Positions 43,932 to 53,397 of a stretch of DNA of 64,000 bases are shown here, in pieces. The notes under the pieces were generated by a model. The model made no database searches. It saw only the letters and a program-made list of their open reading frames with translations, and was not told the origin of the DNA. Source of the DNA: CAWGLW01 sp963823525 (GTDB lineage: Bacteria; Pseudomonadota; Gammaproteobacteria; Steroidobacterales; Steroidobacteraceae). Both the position numbers and the translations under genes were made by a program. Each line of letters begins with the position of its first letter. Position 1 is the first letter of the stretch. The DNA lies in the NCBI GenBank assembly GCA_963823525.1, contig CAWGLW010000004.1:267908-331907 (forward strand). The letters are read 5' to 3'.

Positions 43932-44510
43932 ATGGACTTCATCAACGCATATCCCTTCCTGCTTGCCCCGGCCATCTTCCTGGCGCGGGTGATCGACGTG
44001 TCACTCGGGACTTTTCGCACCATTGTCGTGTTTCGCGGCTACCCCGCCCTCGCTGCTGCCATCGGCTTCTTCGAGGTCCTGATCTGGGTCGCCGCGGCCA
44101 GCCAGGTGCTGCGACAGGTCAACGCCTGGCCGCTGATGGTGGCCTATGCGGGCGGTTTTGCCTGTGGCAATTACCTTGGCGTCTGGCTCGAGGCCAAGGT
44201 CGCCATGGGCCGCGAACTGATCCGGGTGATCTCGCATGCGCGACCCGGCACGATCTCGGAACGGCTGGCGAATTCGGCGCAGCAGATACTGGTGTTGCGC
44301 GGTGAAATGAACGGGCGCCCCGCCGAGATGCTCGTCATCACCGCGGATCGCCGGCGCACGCCCGATTTGCTCGCTGCCGTGCAAGCCGCGGACCCGAACG
44401 CCGAGTACACGATTTCCGATGTGAAATCGATGCGCAAAACCGGGCCAAACCTGGCACGACGCCTGCCACTGGTGCCTTCCGGCTGGCGGGTCCGGGGTAA
44501 GCGCAAATAA
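43932..44510 (+). CDS. UPF0316 membrane protein (DUF5698/DUF2179)
   Basis: A 192-residue protein with three N-terminal membrane segments (FLLAPAIFLARVIDVSLGTFRTIVV, ALAAAIGFFEVLIWVAAAS, PLMVAYAGGFACGNYLGVWLE) followed by a soluble DUF2179 domain (about 105-180). Members of UPF0316 have no assigned function; DUF2179 domains are thought to bind small ligands. The ATG at 43932 starts the conserved first segment. It is divergent from the MBL-fold gene and is followed 46 nt later by the DUF2905 gene. Confidence 0.85.
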   Translation: MDFINAYPFLLAPAIFLARVIDVSLGTFRTIVVFRGYPALAAAIGFFEVLIWVAAASQVLRQVNAWPLMVAYAGGFACGNYLGVWLEAKVAMGRELIRVISHARPGTISERLANSAQQILVLRGEMNGRPAEMLVITADRRRTPDLLAAVQAADPNAEYTISDVKSMRKTGPNLARRLPLVPSGWRVRGKRK

Positions 44511-44556
44511 GGTCTGCTGCAGTCGCGCGCAGCCGCATTTGGGCTAGTATCGCCTC

Positions 44557-44757
44557 ATGCAACGCGCGCTGGTCGGGATCGGACTGTTGATCGTCATCGC
44601 CGGCGTGCTCTGGCCGTGGCTCTCGAAGGTTCCGCTGGGCCGCCTGCCCGGCGACATCATTGTCGACAAACCAGGCTTCAAAATATTTGCCCCGTTCACG
44701 ACGATGATCGTGTTGAGTATCGTCCTGAGCCTGGTCCTCTGGTTTTTCCGCCGCTGA
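44557..44757 (+). CDS. DUF2905 small membrane protein
   Basis: A 66-residue protein with two membrane segments (ALVGIGLLIVIAGVLWPWL and FTTMIVLSIVLSLVLWFF) joined by the DUF2905 signature GRLPGDIIVDKPGFKIFAPF. Function unknown; the family is widespread and short. No strong ribosome site. It precedes the monooxygenase gene by 131 bp, which holds a separate -10-like TATACT (44856-44861), so the two may have separate transcripts. Confidence 0.85.
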   Translation: MQRALVGIGLLIVIAGVLWPWLSKVPLGRLPGDIIVDKPGFKIFAPFTTMIVLSIVLSLVLWFFRR

Positions 44758-44888
44758 TCTGCTGCCCCGGCAGTGGACGGCATCGCGCGGCTGGCCACGT
44801 ACGCAATGAACCACTCTTCCAACGACGGCCGGCACGGCGAGGTCGCCCAATCGCTTATACTTTCAGTCCTCGCAGCAGAGAATCGAGC

Positions 44889-46409
44889 ATGGCAGCAGAA
44901 CATTTCGACGTCGTCATCGTCGGCGCAGGCCTCTCGGGAATCGGCGCCGCCTACCACCTGCAGCACGAGTGCCCCGGCAAGACCTATGCAATCCTCGAGA
45001 GTCGCGAATCGATTGGCGGAACCTGGGACCTGTTCCGCTATCCGGGCATTCGCTCCGACAGCGACATGCACACGCTCGGCTATCGTTTCAAACCCTGGCT
45101 CGCCAGCAAGGCCATCGCCGATGGACCATCGATTCTCGACTACATAAAGGAAACTGCGACCGAGAACAATATCCTGCCGCATGTGCGCAACGGCATCGAG
45201 GTACAGTCGGCACACTGGTCATCGGACAGCGCAAGCTGGACTGTCCAGGGCGTACGCAAAGATACCGGTGCCGCAATCGAGTTCAGCTGCAACTTCCTTC
45301 TGATGTGTGCCGGCTACTACAATTACGAGGCGGGCTTCACACCAGAATTCAAGGGCGTTGAACGCTTCACGGGGACCGTGGTTCACCCTCAGCACTGGCC
45401 GCAGGGACTGGACTACCACGATAAGCGCGTCGTCATCATCGGATCGGGCGCCACGGCGATGACGCTGGTGCCCTCGATGGCAAAAGACGCAGGCAGCGTC
45501 GTGATGCTGCAGCGCTCGCCGACTTACGTGATTTCGCGGCCCGACACGGACGCGATTGCCAACCGGCTGCGCACATTCCTGCCCGATCACTGGGCCTACG
45601 CGATCACGCGCTGGAAGAACACCCGGATGCAGCAGTGGCTCTACCGGCTGACGCGAACAAGGCCGGAGTTCGTCAGAAAGAAACTGCTGCAACGTGTCCG
45701 AAATGAACTCGGTCCTGATTTCGACGTCGAGCGGCATTTCACGCCGAGCTACAACCCCTGGGACGAACGCCTTTGCCTGGTGCCGAACAGCGACTTGTTT
45801 GCCGCGATTCGCTCGGGCAAGGCTTCGGTCGTGACCGACCGTATCGAAACCTTCACTGAACGCGGGTTGCGGCTCGAGTCGGGCCAGGAACTCGACGCGG
45901 ACATCATTGTAACGGCGACCGGCCTCAACCTGCAGGTCCTGGGCGGTGTACAGTTTTCGGTCGACGGCAAACCGGTCGATTTCCCGGCGACATGGACCTA
46001 CAAGGGGCTGATGTATTCGGATGTCCCGAATCTCGTCAATACCTTCGGCTACGTCAACGCCTCGTGGACCCTGCGCGCCGACCTGACGGCCGAGTATGTC
46101 TGCCGCCTGATCAATCACATGGATGAATCGGGATTGCGCCAGGTGACGCCCCGGCTTCTGGCGACCGACCGAAACATGAAGCCGCGGCCGTGGATCGATG
46201 ACTTTGCGCCCGGCTACATCCGCCGGGTCATGCACCTGTTCCCGAAGCAAGGCGATCACGATCCGTGGACGAACCACCAGAACTATGCGCACGATCGGGC
46301 CCTGTTCCGTGAAGCAGCACTCGAGGATGGCGCCCTGGTCTTTGACAACCCGGTCGTTGCGGCCTCCGGCGGAGAAGCCAAAGACGTCGCGGGCCGGGCC
46401 GCGGCCTAG
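44889..46409 (+). CDS. Flavin monooxygenase, Baeyer-Villiger type
   Basis: A 506-residue class B flavoprotein monooxygenase. FAD-binding GAGLSGIG (12-19), the Baeyer-Villiger fingerprint F-x-G-x3-H-x3-W-P as FTGTVVHPQHWP (160-171), and the NADPH-binding GSGATA (185-190). It would insert oxygen into a ketone using NADPH and O2 to give an ester, or oxidise N/S atoms; the substrate is unknown. The start MAAEHFDVVIVGAG at 44889 is the family-typical one. It stands alone, with a long non-coding stretch after it. Confidence 0.92.
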   Translation: MAAEHFDVVIVGAGLSGIGAAYHLQHECPGKTYAILESRESIGGTWDLFRYPGIRSDSDMHTLGYRFKPWLASKAIADGPSILDYIKETATENNILPHVRNGIEVQSAHWSSDSASWTVQGVRKDTGAAIEFSCNFLLMCAGYYNYEAGFTPEFKGVERFTGTVVHPQHWPQGLDYHDKRVVIIGSGATAMTLVPSMAKDAGSVVMLQRSPTYVISRPDTDAIANRLRTFLPDHWAYAITRWKNTRMQQWLYRLTRTRPEFVRKKLLQRVRNELGPDFDVERHFTPSYNPWDERLCLVPNSDLFAAIRSGKASVVTDRIETFTERGLRLESGQELDADIIVTATGLNLQVLGGVQFSVDGKPVDFPATWTYKGLMYSDVPNLVNTFGYVNASWTLRADLTAEYVCRLINHMDESGLRQVTPRLLATDRNMKPRPWIDDFAPGYIRRVMHLFPKQGDHDPWTNHQNYAHDRALFREAALEDGALVFDNPVVAASGGEAKDVAGRAAA

Positions 46410-47165
46410 GCACGACCGCGCCCAGGATGAACAGAAAGGCCCGGCAGGAGACAAGGGCATCGGGTTGAACGGCAAGGTCCGGTCAGCGGCACCGGCCTCC
46501 CCGCGAAGCCAAGCCGAGGCAGACGAGGACCCGGCAGCGCGGGCGTGCCCGGACACGGCCAGGTTGGCGAGTACCGCGACGACCGTCGGCGAGCGGGCCC
46601 GCAGGCCGTAATCCAGGGATCTTCTTCGTTTCGTAATCCCCTCTTGGCGTGATGTTCGTGTCTGCCCTGGAACGGCCAGCCGGCCTCCTGAAAGCACGGG
46701 TATCACAGCCTGCGCAAGCGCCTGTCACCATAATCTCGATTTATTTTTTTTTGTAGCTTTCGCCTCGTTAGATCCGCCCTTCTGTAACAAGCGCTTGTAG
46801 CGGGCCCAATGGCAGGAGTAATGTGATCGCCGAGCGATAAGAAAAAAAACCGCAATAGGGGGCTCGCTCGACAGGTGTCGCTGCGCATTGTTTATCCCGT
46901 GACTGAACAGCAGGTCGTGGCTGCCGGGCGCGACGGCCGGACTGATTTCGGCCGGCTGTAACAGAGCATCAGTGCCAATATCGCGAGAGTTTCTGGTCCG
47001 GCGCGGCCGGACCATTCGCATCGGCTCCGGAAGAGGCCGGGCATTGCGCCAGCGATAATTATTTCCGAGAAGCACTGCGTCATGGAAGGACCGTGCACCG
47101 CGAGGGTCGCAGAAGATGGATCTCTGAATAATCGAAAACATTACTTATGAGACGGGGGAAGAAGC
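46410..47165. other. 756-bp region without a supported gene
   Basis: The first 200 nt are very GC-rich and read open on the minus strand, but without a ribosome site or plausible protein composition. The rest is less GC-rich, with a T-tract at about 46740-46752, and contains the leader and promoter region of the M6 gene. No RNA gene recognised. A minus-strand frame at 46725-47141 was examined and not accepted. Confidence 0.4.
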
Positions 47166-49463
47166 ATGAAACGTAATTTGTGTGGAGCAGTAATCGCTCC
47201 CATGTTGCTGGCGGCGATGCTGCCGGCCGCGGCCGGTGCCGCCAACGGCACCGAGCAGCTGCCCATGGGCGGCGCAAACACAGACAACCCCAGCCATCCG
47301 TTGGGAGACAAGCAGAAGGCACTGAAACTCCGGGCCTTCGAAGCCAGGATGAACGGCAAGACGAGTGGCCCTGTTGCAGAAGTTGCCAAGGGGCAGTTCG
47401 TTGAACTCGAACGCGAAGGCGAAGACTCGATCTGGACAGTGATCGGCGAGTTCGGCAATAACGAATCACCCTACGGCATACTCCAGGGTGGCGCGCTTGG
47501 CCCGCAACACAATCAGATTCCCGAGCCCGACCGCAGTGTCGACAACACGACAATCTGGGCACCCGACTTCACGCCGGCGTACTACGAGAACCTGCTGTTC
47601 TCGGAGGCTCCCGGCGCCGTCTCGATGCGCAATTTCTACATTGAACAGTCGTCGAACCGCTACACCGTTAATGGTGAAGTCACGGACTGGGTGCAGCTTC
47701 CATACCGGACGGCTCACTACGGCCGCGATTACTGCGGCGGGATCGTTTGCCAGACGACGTGGTGGTTCGTCAATGACTCGATCGACGCCTGGTACAACGC
47801 ACAGCTCGCGGCGGGCAAGACAGCGGCCGAGATCAACGACTACCTGGCTCAGTTCGATGTATGGGACCGTTACGACATCGACGGTGACGGCAACTTCAAC
47901 GAGCCGGACGGTTACATCGATCACTTCCAGGCCGTCCACGCAGGCGAAGGCCAGGAGACCGGCGGCGGCTCGTATGGCAGTGATGCCATCTGGAGTCATC
48001 GCTGGTATGCGTACTTTTCGGCAAACGGCCCCGACGGCTCCGGCCCGAGTGGCTACGGTGGCGTAAGGGTCGGCGACAGCAACTACTGGATCGGAGACTA
48101 CACGGTCGAGCCCGAGAACGGTGGGGTCGGCGTCTTCTCGCATGAGTTCGGCCATGACCTCGGTCTGCCCGACCTCTACGACACATCCGGTAACACCGGC
48201 GGTGCGGAGAACTCCGTGGCGTTCTGGTCACTGTATTCCAGCGGTTCCTATGGCAACACGGGCATCGCCTCCGAGGGCATCGGGTCCAAGCCGATCCCGA
48301 TGAGCGCATACGAGAAAATCTTCCTCGGATGGTCTGACTACACGGTCGTTGGTTACGGGCAAAAGGCCTCGATCAAGCTCGGCCCGTCCAATTTCACGAC
48401 CAAGCAGGCCCAGCAACTCGTCATGCTGCTCCCCGACAAGCAACTGGACTTCGCGGTGGGCGATCCTTACTCCGGAGACTATTTTTACTTCTCCGGCTCG
48501 GGTAACGATCTCGACAACCGCATGACCCGCAACGTTACGCTGCCAGCCGGCGCGCCGTCACTGAACGCGAAAGTCAACGTCGACATCGAACTGGACTGGG
48601 ACTATGCGTATCTGACCGTGAACGGCACATCCGTTGAGACAAACCTGTCGACCAGCACGAATCCGTTCGGCCAGAATTTCGGCTATGGCATCACCGGCAA
48701 CTCCGGTGGCTGGGTCGACCTGACGGCGGATCTCTCGGCCTACGCGGGCCAGACGGTCGAGATCGGTTTCCGTTACTGGACCGACGGTGCCGTGGCCAAT
48801 CCTGGGATGTTCGTCGATGACATCGCGATCTCCGGTCAGGCGCTCGATGATGCCGAAACGGACGCCGGCTGGGCCTACGCCGGAATCATTCGCACCGGCA
48901 GTGTCATCACCCAGTCGTTCTTCAACGCCTATTTCGCCGAGTTCCGCACCTACAAGGGCTACGACGACGGCCTGCGCACGGGCCCGTACAACTTCGGATT
49001 CCTCAATGATCCGTTGCTCGGCAACTGGGTTGAGCACTTCCCGTACCAGGACGGACTGCTGGTGTGGTACTACGACACCTCGTTCGAGGACAACAACGTC
49101 GGCGACAGCTGCTTATCCGGTCGTTGTGGCGGTCTCGTGCTGCCGGTGGACGCGCACCCGGACCTGTTACTGCGTCCGGATAACGGTAACGTCTGGCGGC
49201 CGCGAATCCAATCCTATGATTCGACGTTCGGGCTCGAGCCGACCGATGTCGTATGCCTGCACCTGAACAGCGTGGAAGGCTGCTACGGTGGCCTGCCGGC
49301 GAATCCGCTGTTCGACGACACGCAGTCGTACTGGGTCGCGCCCGATGCATCGATCGGCCACCTTGGCTGGGCCAGTGTGCCGTTGCCGGCGACCGGAACG
49401 ACGATTCGCGTGCGCAGCGTATCGGCACAGGGCAACTTCATGCAGGTTCACGTCAACAAGTGA
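47166..49463 (+). CDS. Secreted M6-family metalloprotease (immune inhibitor A-like)
   Basis: A 765-residue exported zinc protease. Signal peptide (LLAAMLPAAAGA, cleavage near residue 25), propeptide, then the M6 catalytic domain: a Ca-binding-like DIDGDGNFNEPDGYIDHF (about 238-255), zinc motif HEFGHDLGLPDLYD (326-339; H-E-x-x-H-x-x-G-x-x-D), and a C-terminal half with a MAM/immunoglobulin-like fold region (VDDIAI). Immune inhibitor A proteins degrade host or environmental proteins; here scavenging is likely. It is a single-gene unit with a strong terminator. Confidence 0.93.
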   Translation: MKRNLCGAVIAPMLLAAMLPAAAGAANGTEQLPMGGANTDNPSHPLGDKQKALKLRAFEARMNGKTSGPVAEVAKGQFVELEREGEDSIWTVIGEFGNNESPYGILQGGALGPQHNQIPEPDRSVDNTTIWAPDFTPAYYENLLFSEAPGAVSMRNFYIEQSSNRYTVNGEVTDWVQLPYRTAHYGRDYCGGIVCQTTWWFVNDSIDAWYNAQLAAGKTAAEINDYLAQFDVWDRYDIDGDGNFNEPDGYIDHFQAVHAGEGQETGGGSYGSDAIWSHRWYAYFSANGPDGSGPSGYGGVRVGDSNYWIGDYTVEPENGGVGVFSHEFGHDLGLPDLYDTSGNTGGAENSVAFWSLYSSGSYGNTGIASEGIGSKPIPMSAYEKIFLGWSDYTVVGYGQKASIKLGPSNFTTKQAQQLVMLLPDKQLDFAVGDPYSGDYFYFSGSGNDLDNRMTRNVTLPAGAPSLNAKVNVDIELDWDYAYLTVNGTSVETNLSTSTNPFGQNFGYGITGNSGGWVDLTADLSAYAGQTVEIGFRYWTDGAVANPGMFVDDIAISGQALDDAETDAGWAYAGIIRTGSVITQSFFNAYFAEFRTYKGYDDGLRTGPYNFGFLNDPLLGNWVEHFPYQDGLLVWYYDTSFEDNNVGDSCLSGRCGGLVLPVDAHPDLLLRPDNGNVWRPRIQSYDSTFGLEPTDVVCLHLNSVEGCYGGLPANPLFDDTQSYWVAPDASIGHLGWASVPLPATGTTIRVRSVSAQGNFMQVHVNK

Positions 49464-49494
49464 GCTGAACCTGCTCTGAAGAGGAGCCACCGAG

Positions 49495-49529
49495 ATCCCC
49501 TGCAGGCATGGCCTGCAGGGGATTTTTTT
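49495..49529 (+). terminator. Strong intrinsic terminator of the M6 gene
   Basis: ATCCCCTGCAGGC (49495-49507), loop ATG, GCCTGCAGGGGAT (49511-49523), then a run of seven T (49523-49529). A textbook terminator 32 nt after the stop. Confidence 0.95.
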
Positions 49530-49632
49530 GCCATACGGTCAGGCCAGTGACCTCAGCCCTAACTCACGGAGCCGGCTCAAACCATCGTCACGAATCGATG
49601 ACCCAGAAAATCCTGATTCAGCGCGTCCGCCA

Positions 49633-49998
49633 TCAGGGCTGATAGATGACGTAGACCTTGCGGGTGGTCTCGATGACTTCCCACTCGCCCTCGAAGCCAG
49701 CCGGTATCACGACGCGGTCACCGGCCTGTAGCGCACGCTCCGCCCCGCTCGGGTCACGCAGAATCGAGCGCCCGGAGAGAATCTCGAAAAATTCATGCTC
49801 CGTGTACCGGATACGCCAGCAGCCCGGCTCGCCTTCCCAGATACCGCTGAAGAACTTTTCATCGTCGCTCGTGAAGTGATTCCACGTGCGCTGCAAAGGC
49901 TGGCCGCGGATACATCGCTCAACGGGCGTTGCTGACTCCTCGAAGTCCGGCTCGTTGCCAGCGAAATACACGATGTCGTCGGCTGTCTTGTTGCCCAC
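49633..49998 (-). CDS. Cupin-domain protein (DUF861-like)
   Basis: 121 residues if started at GTG 49998, which has GGAGAG 7 nt upstream; an ATG at 50070 would add 24 residues. A single cupin of the cupin_3 group: GIWEGEPGCWRIRYTEHEFFEILSG (strand-rich with Glu/His metal positions), then GDRVVIPAGFEGEWEV. Small cupins of this type bind a metal or sugar/ureide. Function unknown. It is divergent from the sirtuin gene. Confidence 0.85.
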   Translation of the reverse strand: MGNKTADDIVYFAGNEPDFEESATPVERCIRGQPLQRTWNHFTSDDEKFFSGIWEGEPGCWRIRYTEHEFFEILSGRSILRDPSGAERALQAGDRVVIPAGFEGEWEVIETTRKVYVIYQP

Positions 49999-50127
49999 CT
50001 GAATCTCTCCGCTGTGGTCCTGACGGACACAATCGTTCTGCGGTGAGCATGCGCCGCAGGCCCGACGCATTCAATACCACGCCCACCCCCTGTTGCGCCC
50101 GGCGCAGCCAACGGCTAGGTTACCTGC

Positions 50128-50988
50128 GTGACCACGCCTGACAGCCGCGACGTCGCTGCCCTGCAGACGTTTCTCGATCTTCACCGCCGAATCGTGGTCC
50201 TGACCGGGGCGGGCATCAGTGCCGAGTCGGGCATTCCCACCTATCGGGACCGTGACGGCGCCTGGCGTCGCAGCGAACCGATCCGGCACCAGGATTTTAT
50301 TGCCGACCCGGCCACGCGGCGCCGTTACTGGGCCCGCTCCTTCCATGGCTGGCCTGTCGTTGCAGCCGCCCGTTCCAACGAAGCACACCACGCGCTGGCC
50401 AAACTCGAAGCGCTCGGGCATGTGGAACTGTTGATCACCCAGAATGTCGACCGCCTGCATCAGCAGGCCGGCAGTCAACGTGTCGTCGACTTGCACGGTC
50501 GCCTCGATCGTGTTGGCTGCCTGCAATGCAACGGCTTTCATTCTCGCGAAGCGATGCAGGATTGGCTGGCGACGGCCAATCCGCAGTTGGTCCATAGCCC
50601 GGCGGCGGTCGCACCGGACGGCGATGCCGATCTGCCCGAAGAACAGCTGGCAGGAATTGCCGTGCCGGAGTGCCCTAAGTGCGCCGGCACCCTGATGCCG
50701 GACGTGGTGTTCTTTGGCGGCACTGTGCCGCGTGATCGTGTCGAAGCGTGCCATGCGGCGGTCGCCCGCGCCGACGCACTGCTGGCGGTCGGCAGCTCGC
50801 TGCAGGTCTTTTCGGGTTATCGCTTCTGCCGACAGGCCGCGCAGCTCGGCAAACCGGTCGCCGTGATCAACCCGGGCCCGACGCGTGCGGATGCGCTCGC
50901 GAGCGCGAAATTCGCAACGGAGGCCGCACCGCTGCTCGCGGCCATCGTGCCCGGGCGGCGCCAATCGGTTAAACGCGACATCGCTTGA
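50128..50988 (+). CDS. Sirtuin NAD-dependent deacylase
   Basis: A 286-residue Sir2-family enzyme. NAD-binding GAGISAESGIPTYRD (27-41), TQNVD (104-108), catalytic His123 in DLHG, and a zinc site of Cys131, Cys134, Cys182 and Cys185. VVFFGG (193-198) and GSSLQVFSG complete the fold. It resembles the SIRT4/Sir2-class II of proteobacteria rather than the shorter CobB. It starts at GTG 50128. It removes acyl groups from lysines, affecting metabolic enzymes such as acetyl-CoA synthetase in other bacteria. Confidence 0.93.
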   Translation: MTTPDSRDVAALQTFLDLHRRIVVLTGAGISAESGIPTYRDRDGAWRRSEPIRHQDFIADPATRRRYWARSFHGWPVVAAARSNEAHHALAKLEALGHVELLITQNVDRLHQQAGSQRVVDLHGRLDRVGCLQCNGFHSREAMQDWLATANPQLVHSPAAVAPDGDADLPEEQLAGIAVPECPKCAGTLMPDVVFFGGTVPRDRVEACHAAVARADALLAVGSSLQVFSGYRFCRQAAQLGKPVAVINPGPTRADALASAKFATEAAPLLAAIVPGRRQSVKRDIA

Positions 50989-51117
50989 AATCGGTCACCG
51001 TCGCTACCGGGACCCCGCGCACGGTCGAGTTTAGTATGCTGTTGGCCCACCAATACGAGCGCCCTGCCGCAGACCCCGGCCCGATTGCGGATGCGGCAGC
51101 ACAGAGGGGAACCTGGC

Positions 51118-51576
51118 ATGCGTGTGACAAAAAAGATCAGAGCCGCGGGCGAACGAACCGAAGACTTCGTCGAGCGGATGGGCGGACGCCTCGTGCGGTT
51201 CTTCCACCTGCTCGGGCTGTTCGTGATTGGTGCGACGATTTTCTGGTCCGCGGCTACTTTCTATACCGAATTGATTGCCGCTGGACACGCGAGCCTGCAC
51301 GACATCCTGCTCCTGTTCATATACATCGAACTTGGCGCCATGGTCGGGATCTATTTCCACACCGAAGAGCTGCCGGTTGAATTCCTGCTCTACATCGCCA
51401 TCACGGTGATTACCCGGACGCTGGTCAGCTTCGAAGACCTCAGCGAGAGCCGGGTCATGGTCGCGACTGGCTCCGTACTCGTGCTGGCCGGCGCCGCGGT
51501 GCTGCTGCGCTGGGGATCTTACCGCTTCTCCTCATCGGATGCCGGAGCCGTCAAGCACACCGACCTGCCCGAATGA
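51118..51576 (+). CDS. PsiE-family membrane protein
   Basis: A 152-residue protein with about four membrane segments. It carries PsiE-family blocks: an amphipathic N-terminus, LLLFIYIELGAMVGIYF (about 62-78), EELPVEFLLYIAITVITR (about 82-99) and a last membrane helix. PsiE is phosphate-starvation-inducible in E. coli; function is unknown. The ATG at 51118 follows AGAGGGGA; an in-frame ATG 33 nt upstream lacks one. No Pho box was identified. Confidence 0.85.
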   Translation: MRVTKKIRAAGERTEDFVERMGGRLVRFFHLLGLFVIGATIFWSAATFYTELIAAGHASLHDILLLFIYIELGAMVGIYFHTEELPVEFLLYIAITVITRTLVSFEDLSESRVMVATGSVLVLAGAAVLLRWGSYRFSSSDAGAVKHTDLPE

Positions 51577-51619
51577 ACGCTGAGACGCTGGCGAGCGCGA
51601 AGAGACCGGGCGCGAGACC

Positions 51620-51727
51620 ATGGGCGAGTGGATTCAGTGGCTCGCAGAGCGCTTCGCCGAACGCGAGGGCAGCGAGCCCCCGACACCTGCGCACTTGCTG
51701 CCGTACCGGAACTGGCGGCCCCATTGA
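51620..51727 (+). CDS. Possible 35-residue small protein
   Basis: A short frame, MGEWIQWLAERFAEREGSEP then a Pro-rich end finishing in NWRPH. The N-terminal half would make an amphipathic helix with four Trp in all. There is no convincing ribosome site, and no family is recognised. It begins 43 nt after the PsiE stop in the gap before the S10 peptidase terminus. It may be chance. Confidence 0.25.
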   Translation: MGEWIQWLAERFAEREGSEPPTPAHLLPYRNWRPH

Positions 51728-51834
51728 GACAGGCATCGCAACGCCGGCCCAGCCGCCCGAAACCGCAGATTAGTGACTGAACGAATCAGCGTGCCCCGGG
51801 GCCGGTTTCGAAACCACGCGGGGCGGTCGGTGAT

Positions 51835-53397
51835 TTATTGATCGTTTGCGTCAATGAACGCGGCCAGGTCGCGCTTGAACTTCTCCATTGACGGCGGGTG
51901 AACGTACATCATGTGCCCGGCCTCGTAATACTCGATGCTCACGTTGGCGCGGAGCGCTGGCGTCACGTCGAGATGATCGAGCACGTATTCAACGGTGCCG
52001 TATGGACAGGCCAGGTCGAAGTAACCCTGCTGCACCATGACCTTCATGTTCGGGTTCATCCGCATTGTCATCGCGAGGTCCACTGCGGTATTCGGGTAAG
52101 GGACCTTAAACCCGCCGAGGTCCGGCTGCTCGTGGCGGTTGTCCCAGTCCTTCCACAGGCCACCCGACAGGATGTAGGTTTCCCCGGACTCGACCTCGAG
52201 TTCTTCGCGGTAGTAATCGTTGAACGTGGCCACGATCGCCGCAGAGACTGCAGCGTCGTATGGATCGTATTTCATCGTCTCGGACAACGGGTTGATGTTC
52301 GCCCCGGTATAACGCGTGTCAACCCGACCGGCCAGCACGCCTTTGCTGCGCATCAGTTCCTGCAGAAAATGCCCTTCGTCCATCCGCAGGTTCGCTTTGT
52401 CCCAGTAGTCGGCGCTGACGCCCGTGTAACGCTCGAGGCCCACCAGCACGGTCTGCCGTTCGCTCGCGCTGGCGCGGGAGCCTTTGAGCAGCACCGGTGC
52501 GTACACGTCATGGGCAAACCCCTCGACTTCGCGCAGGAATGGCTGCAGTTCGGCGGGCCGGTTCGACAGCAGGTCGTGGTACCAGGCGGTTGCCGCATAA
52601 GTCGAGAGGAAGTTGACGTACGGCACGTCGAGTTCCAGGCCGGCCCAACCCGAGGCCATGTCCATGTACGGCGAGACGAGGATCATTCCGTTCAGGGCTA
52701 CGTTGTACTCGTCCAACAACCGGTAGCCGACGCCACCGGAGCGCATGCCACCGTAGCTCTCGCCGAGAATGAACTTCGGTGACGACCAGCGACCGTATTC
52801 GCCCAGATATTGCACAATGAATGCCGAGACCGAGTTGATGTCCTGGTCGACACCCCAGAAGTCCTTCCCCTCGCCCTTCCCAACCGGACGCGCAAAACCC
52901 GTGCCCACCGGGTCGAGCATCACGAGATCGGCGTGGTCGAGAATCCCGAACTCGTTCTCTATGGTCCTAAAAGGACCGCGGGTATTGTGTTCCACATCGG
53001 TCAATACGGTACGCTTCGGCCCGAGGATACCCATGTGCAGCCAGGCCGAGGCCGACCCCGGGCCACCGTTGTACGCAAAAATGATGGGCCGCGTGCTGGT
53101 GTCCCCGCCGTCCTTCACGTAAGCGGTGAAACCGAACAGCGCAATCGGCTCGCCCTCTTTGTCCTTCATCAGCATCGTGCCAGCCGTGGCCGTGTAGCGC
53201 AGCGTCTTGCCGCCCATCTTGATCTTGTGCTTCGTGACCCAGGTCTTTGCCTCGGGGATCGGCTTGTCGGCCGGAGCGACCACAGAATCGGCTGCGCCCG
53301 CGGCCGGGGATTCGTCGGCCGTGGCGGTGACGACCGGCAGCGTCCCGTAAAGCAGAAACAGGCCGACAGCAAGCCGTGCGAAAACTGGATTCATCAT
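51835..53397 (-). CDS. Secreted S10-family serine carboxypeptidase-like protein
   Basis: A 520-residue exported peptidase. Signal peptide (LAVGLFLLYGTLPVVTATA, about 8-26), a TM-free mature part with alpha/beta-hydrolase fold: oxyanion loop FAYNGGPGSASAWLHMG (about 107-123), nucleophile in FILGESYGGMR (about 205-215), and catalytic Asp in FDLACPYG and His in EAGHMMYVHPPS. It removes C-terminal residues from peptides. Start 53397 is ATG-ATG; 53394 is equally possible. It is convergent with the PsiE gene. Confidence 0.93.
   Translation of the reverse strand: MMNPVFARLAVGLFLLYGTLPVVTATADESPAAGAADSVVAPADKPIPEAKTWVTKHKIKMGGKTLRYTATAGTMLMKDKEGEPIALFGFTAYVKDGGDTSTRPIIFAYNGGPGSASAWLHMGILGPKRTVLTDVEHNTRGPFRTIENEFGILDHADLVMLDPVGTGFARPVGKGEGKDFWGVDQDINSVSAFIVQYLGEYGRWSSPKFILGESYGGMRSGGVGYRLLDEYNVALNGMILVSPYMDMASGWAGLELDVPYVNFLSTYAATAWYHDLLSNRPAELQPFLREVEGFAHDVYAPVLLKGSRASASERQTVLVGLERYTGVSADYWDKANLRMDEGHFLQELMRSKGVLAGRVDTRYTGANINPLSETMKYDPYDAAVSAAIVATFNDYYREELEVESGETYILSGGLWKDWDNRHEQPDLGGFKVPYPNTAVDLAMTMRMNPNMKVMVQQGYFDLACPYGTVEYVLDHLDVTPALRANVSIEYYEAGHMMYVHPPSMEKFKRDLAAFIDANDQ

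Noticed and set aside
45219..46706. A 495-codon minus-strand frame opposite the monooxygenase
   Set aside because: It lies antisense to a gene with clear motifs; the frame is open only because of high GC. Its composition is atypical and it has no ribosome site.
46725..47141. A 138-codon minus-strand frame in the gap before the M6 gene
   Set aside because: Composition does not look like a protein, no ribosome site, no recognisable motif, and it would cover the M6 promoter region.
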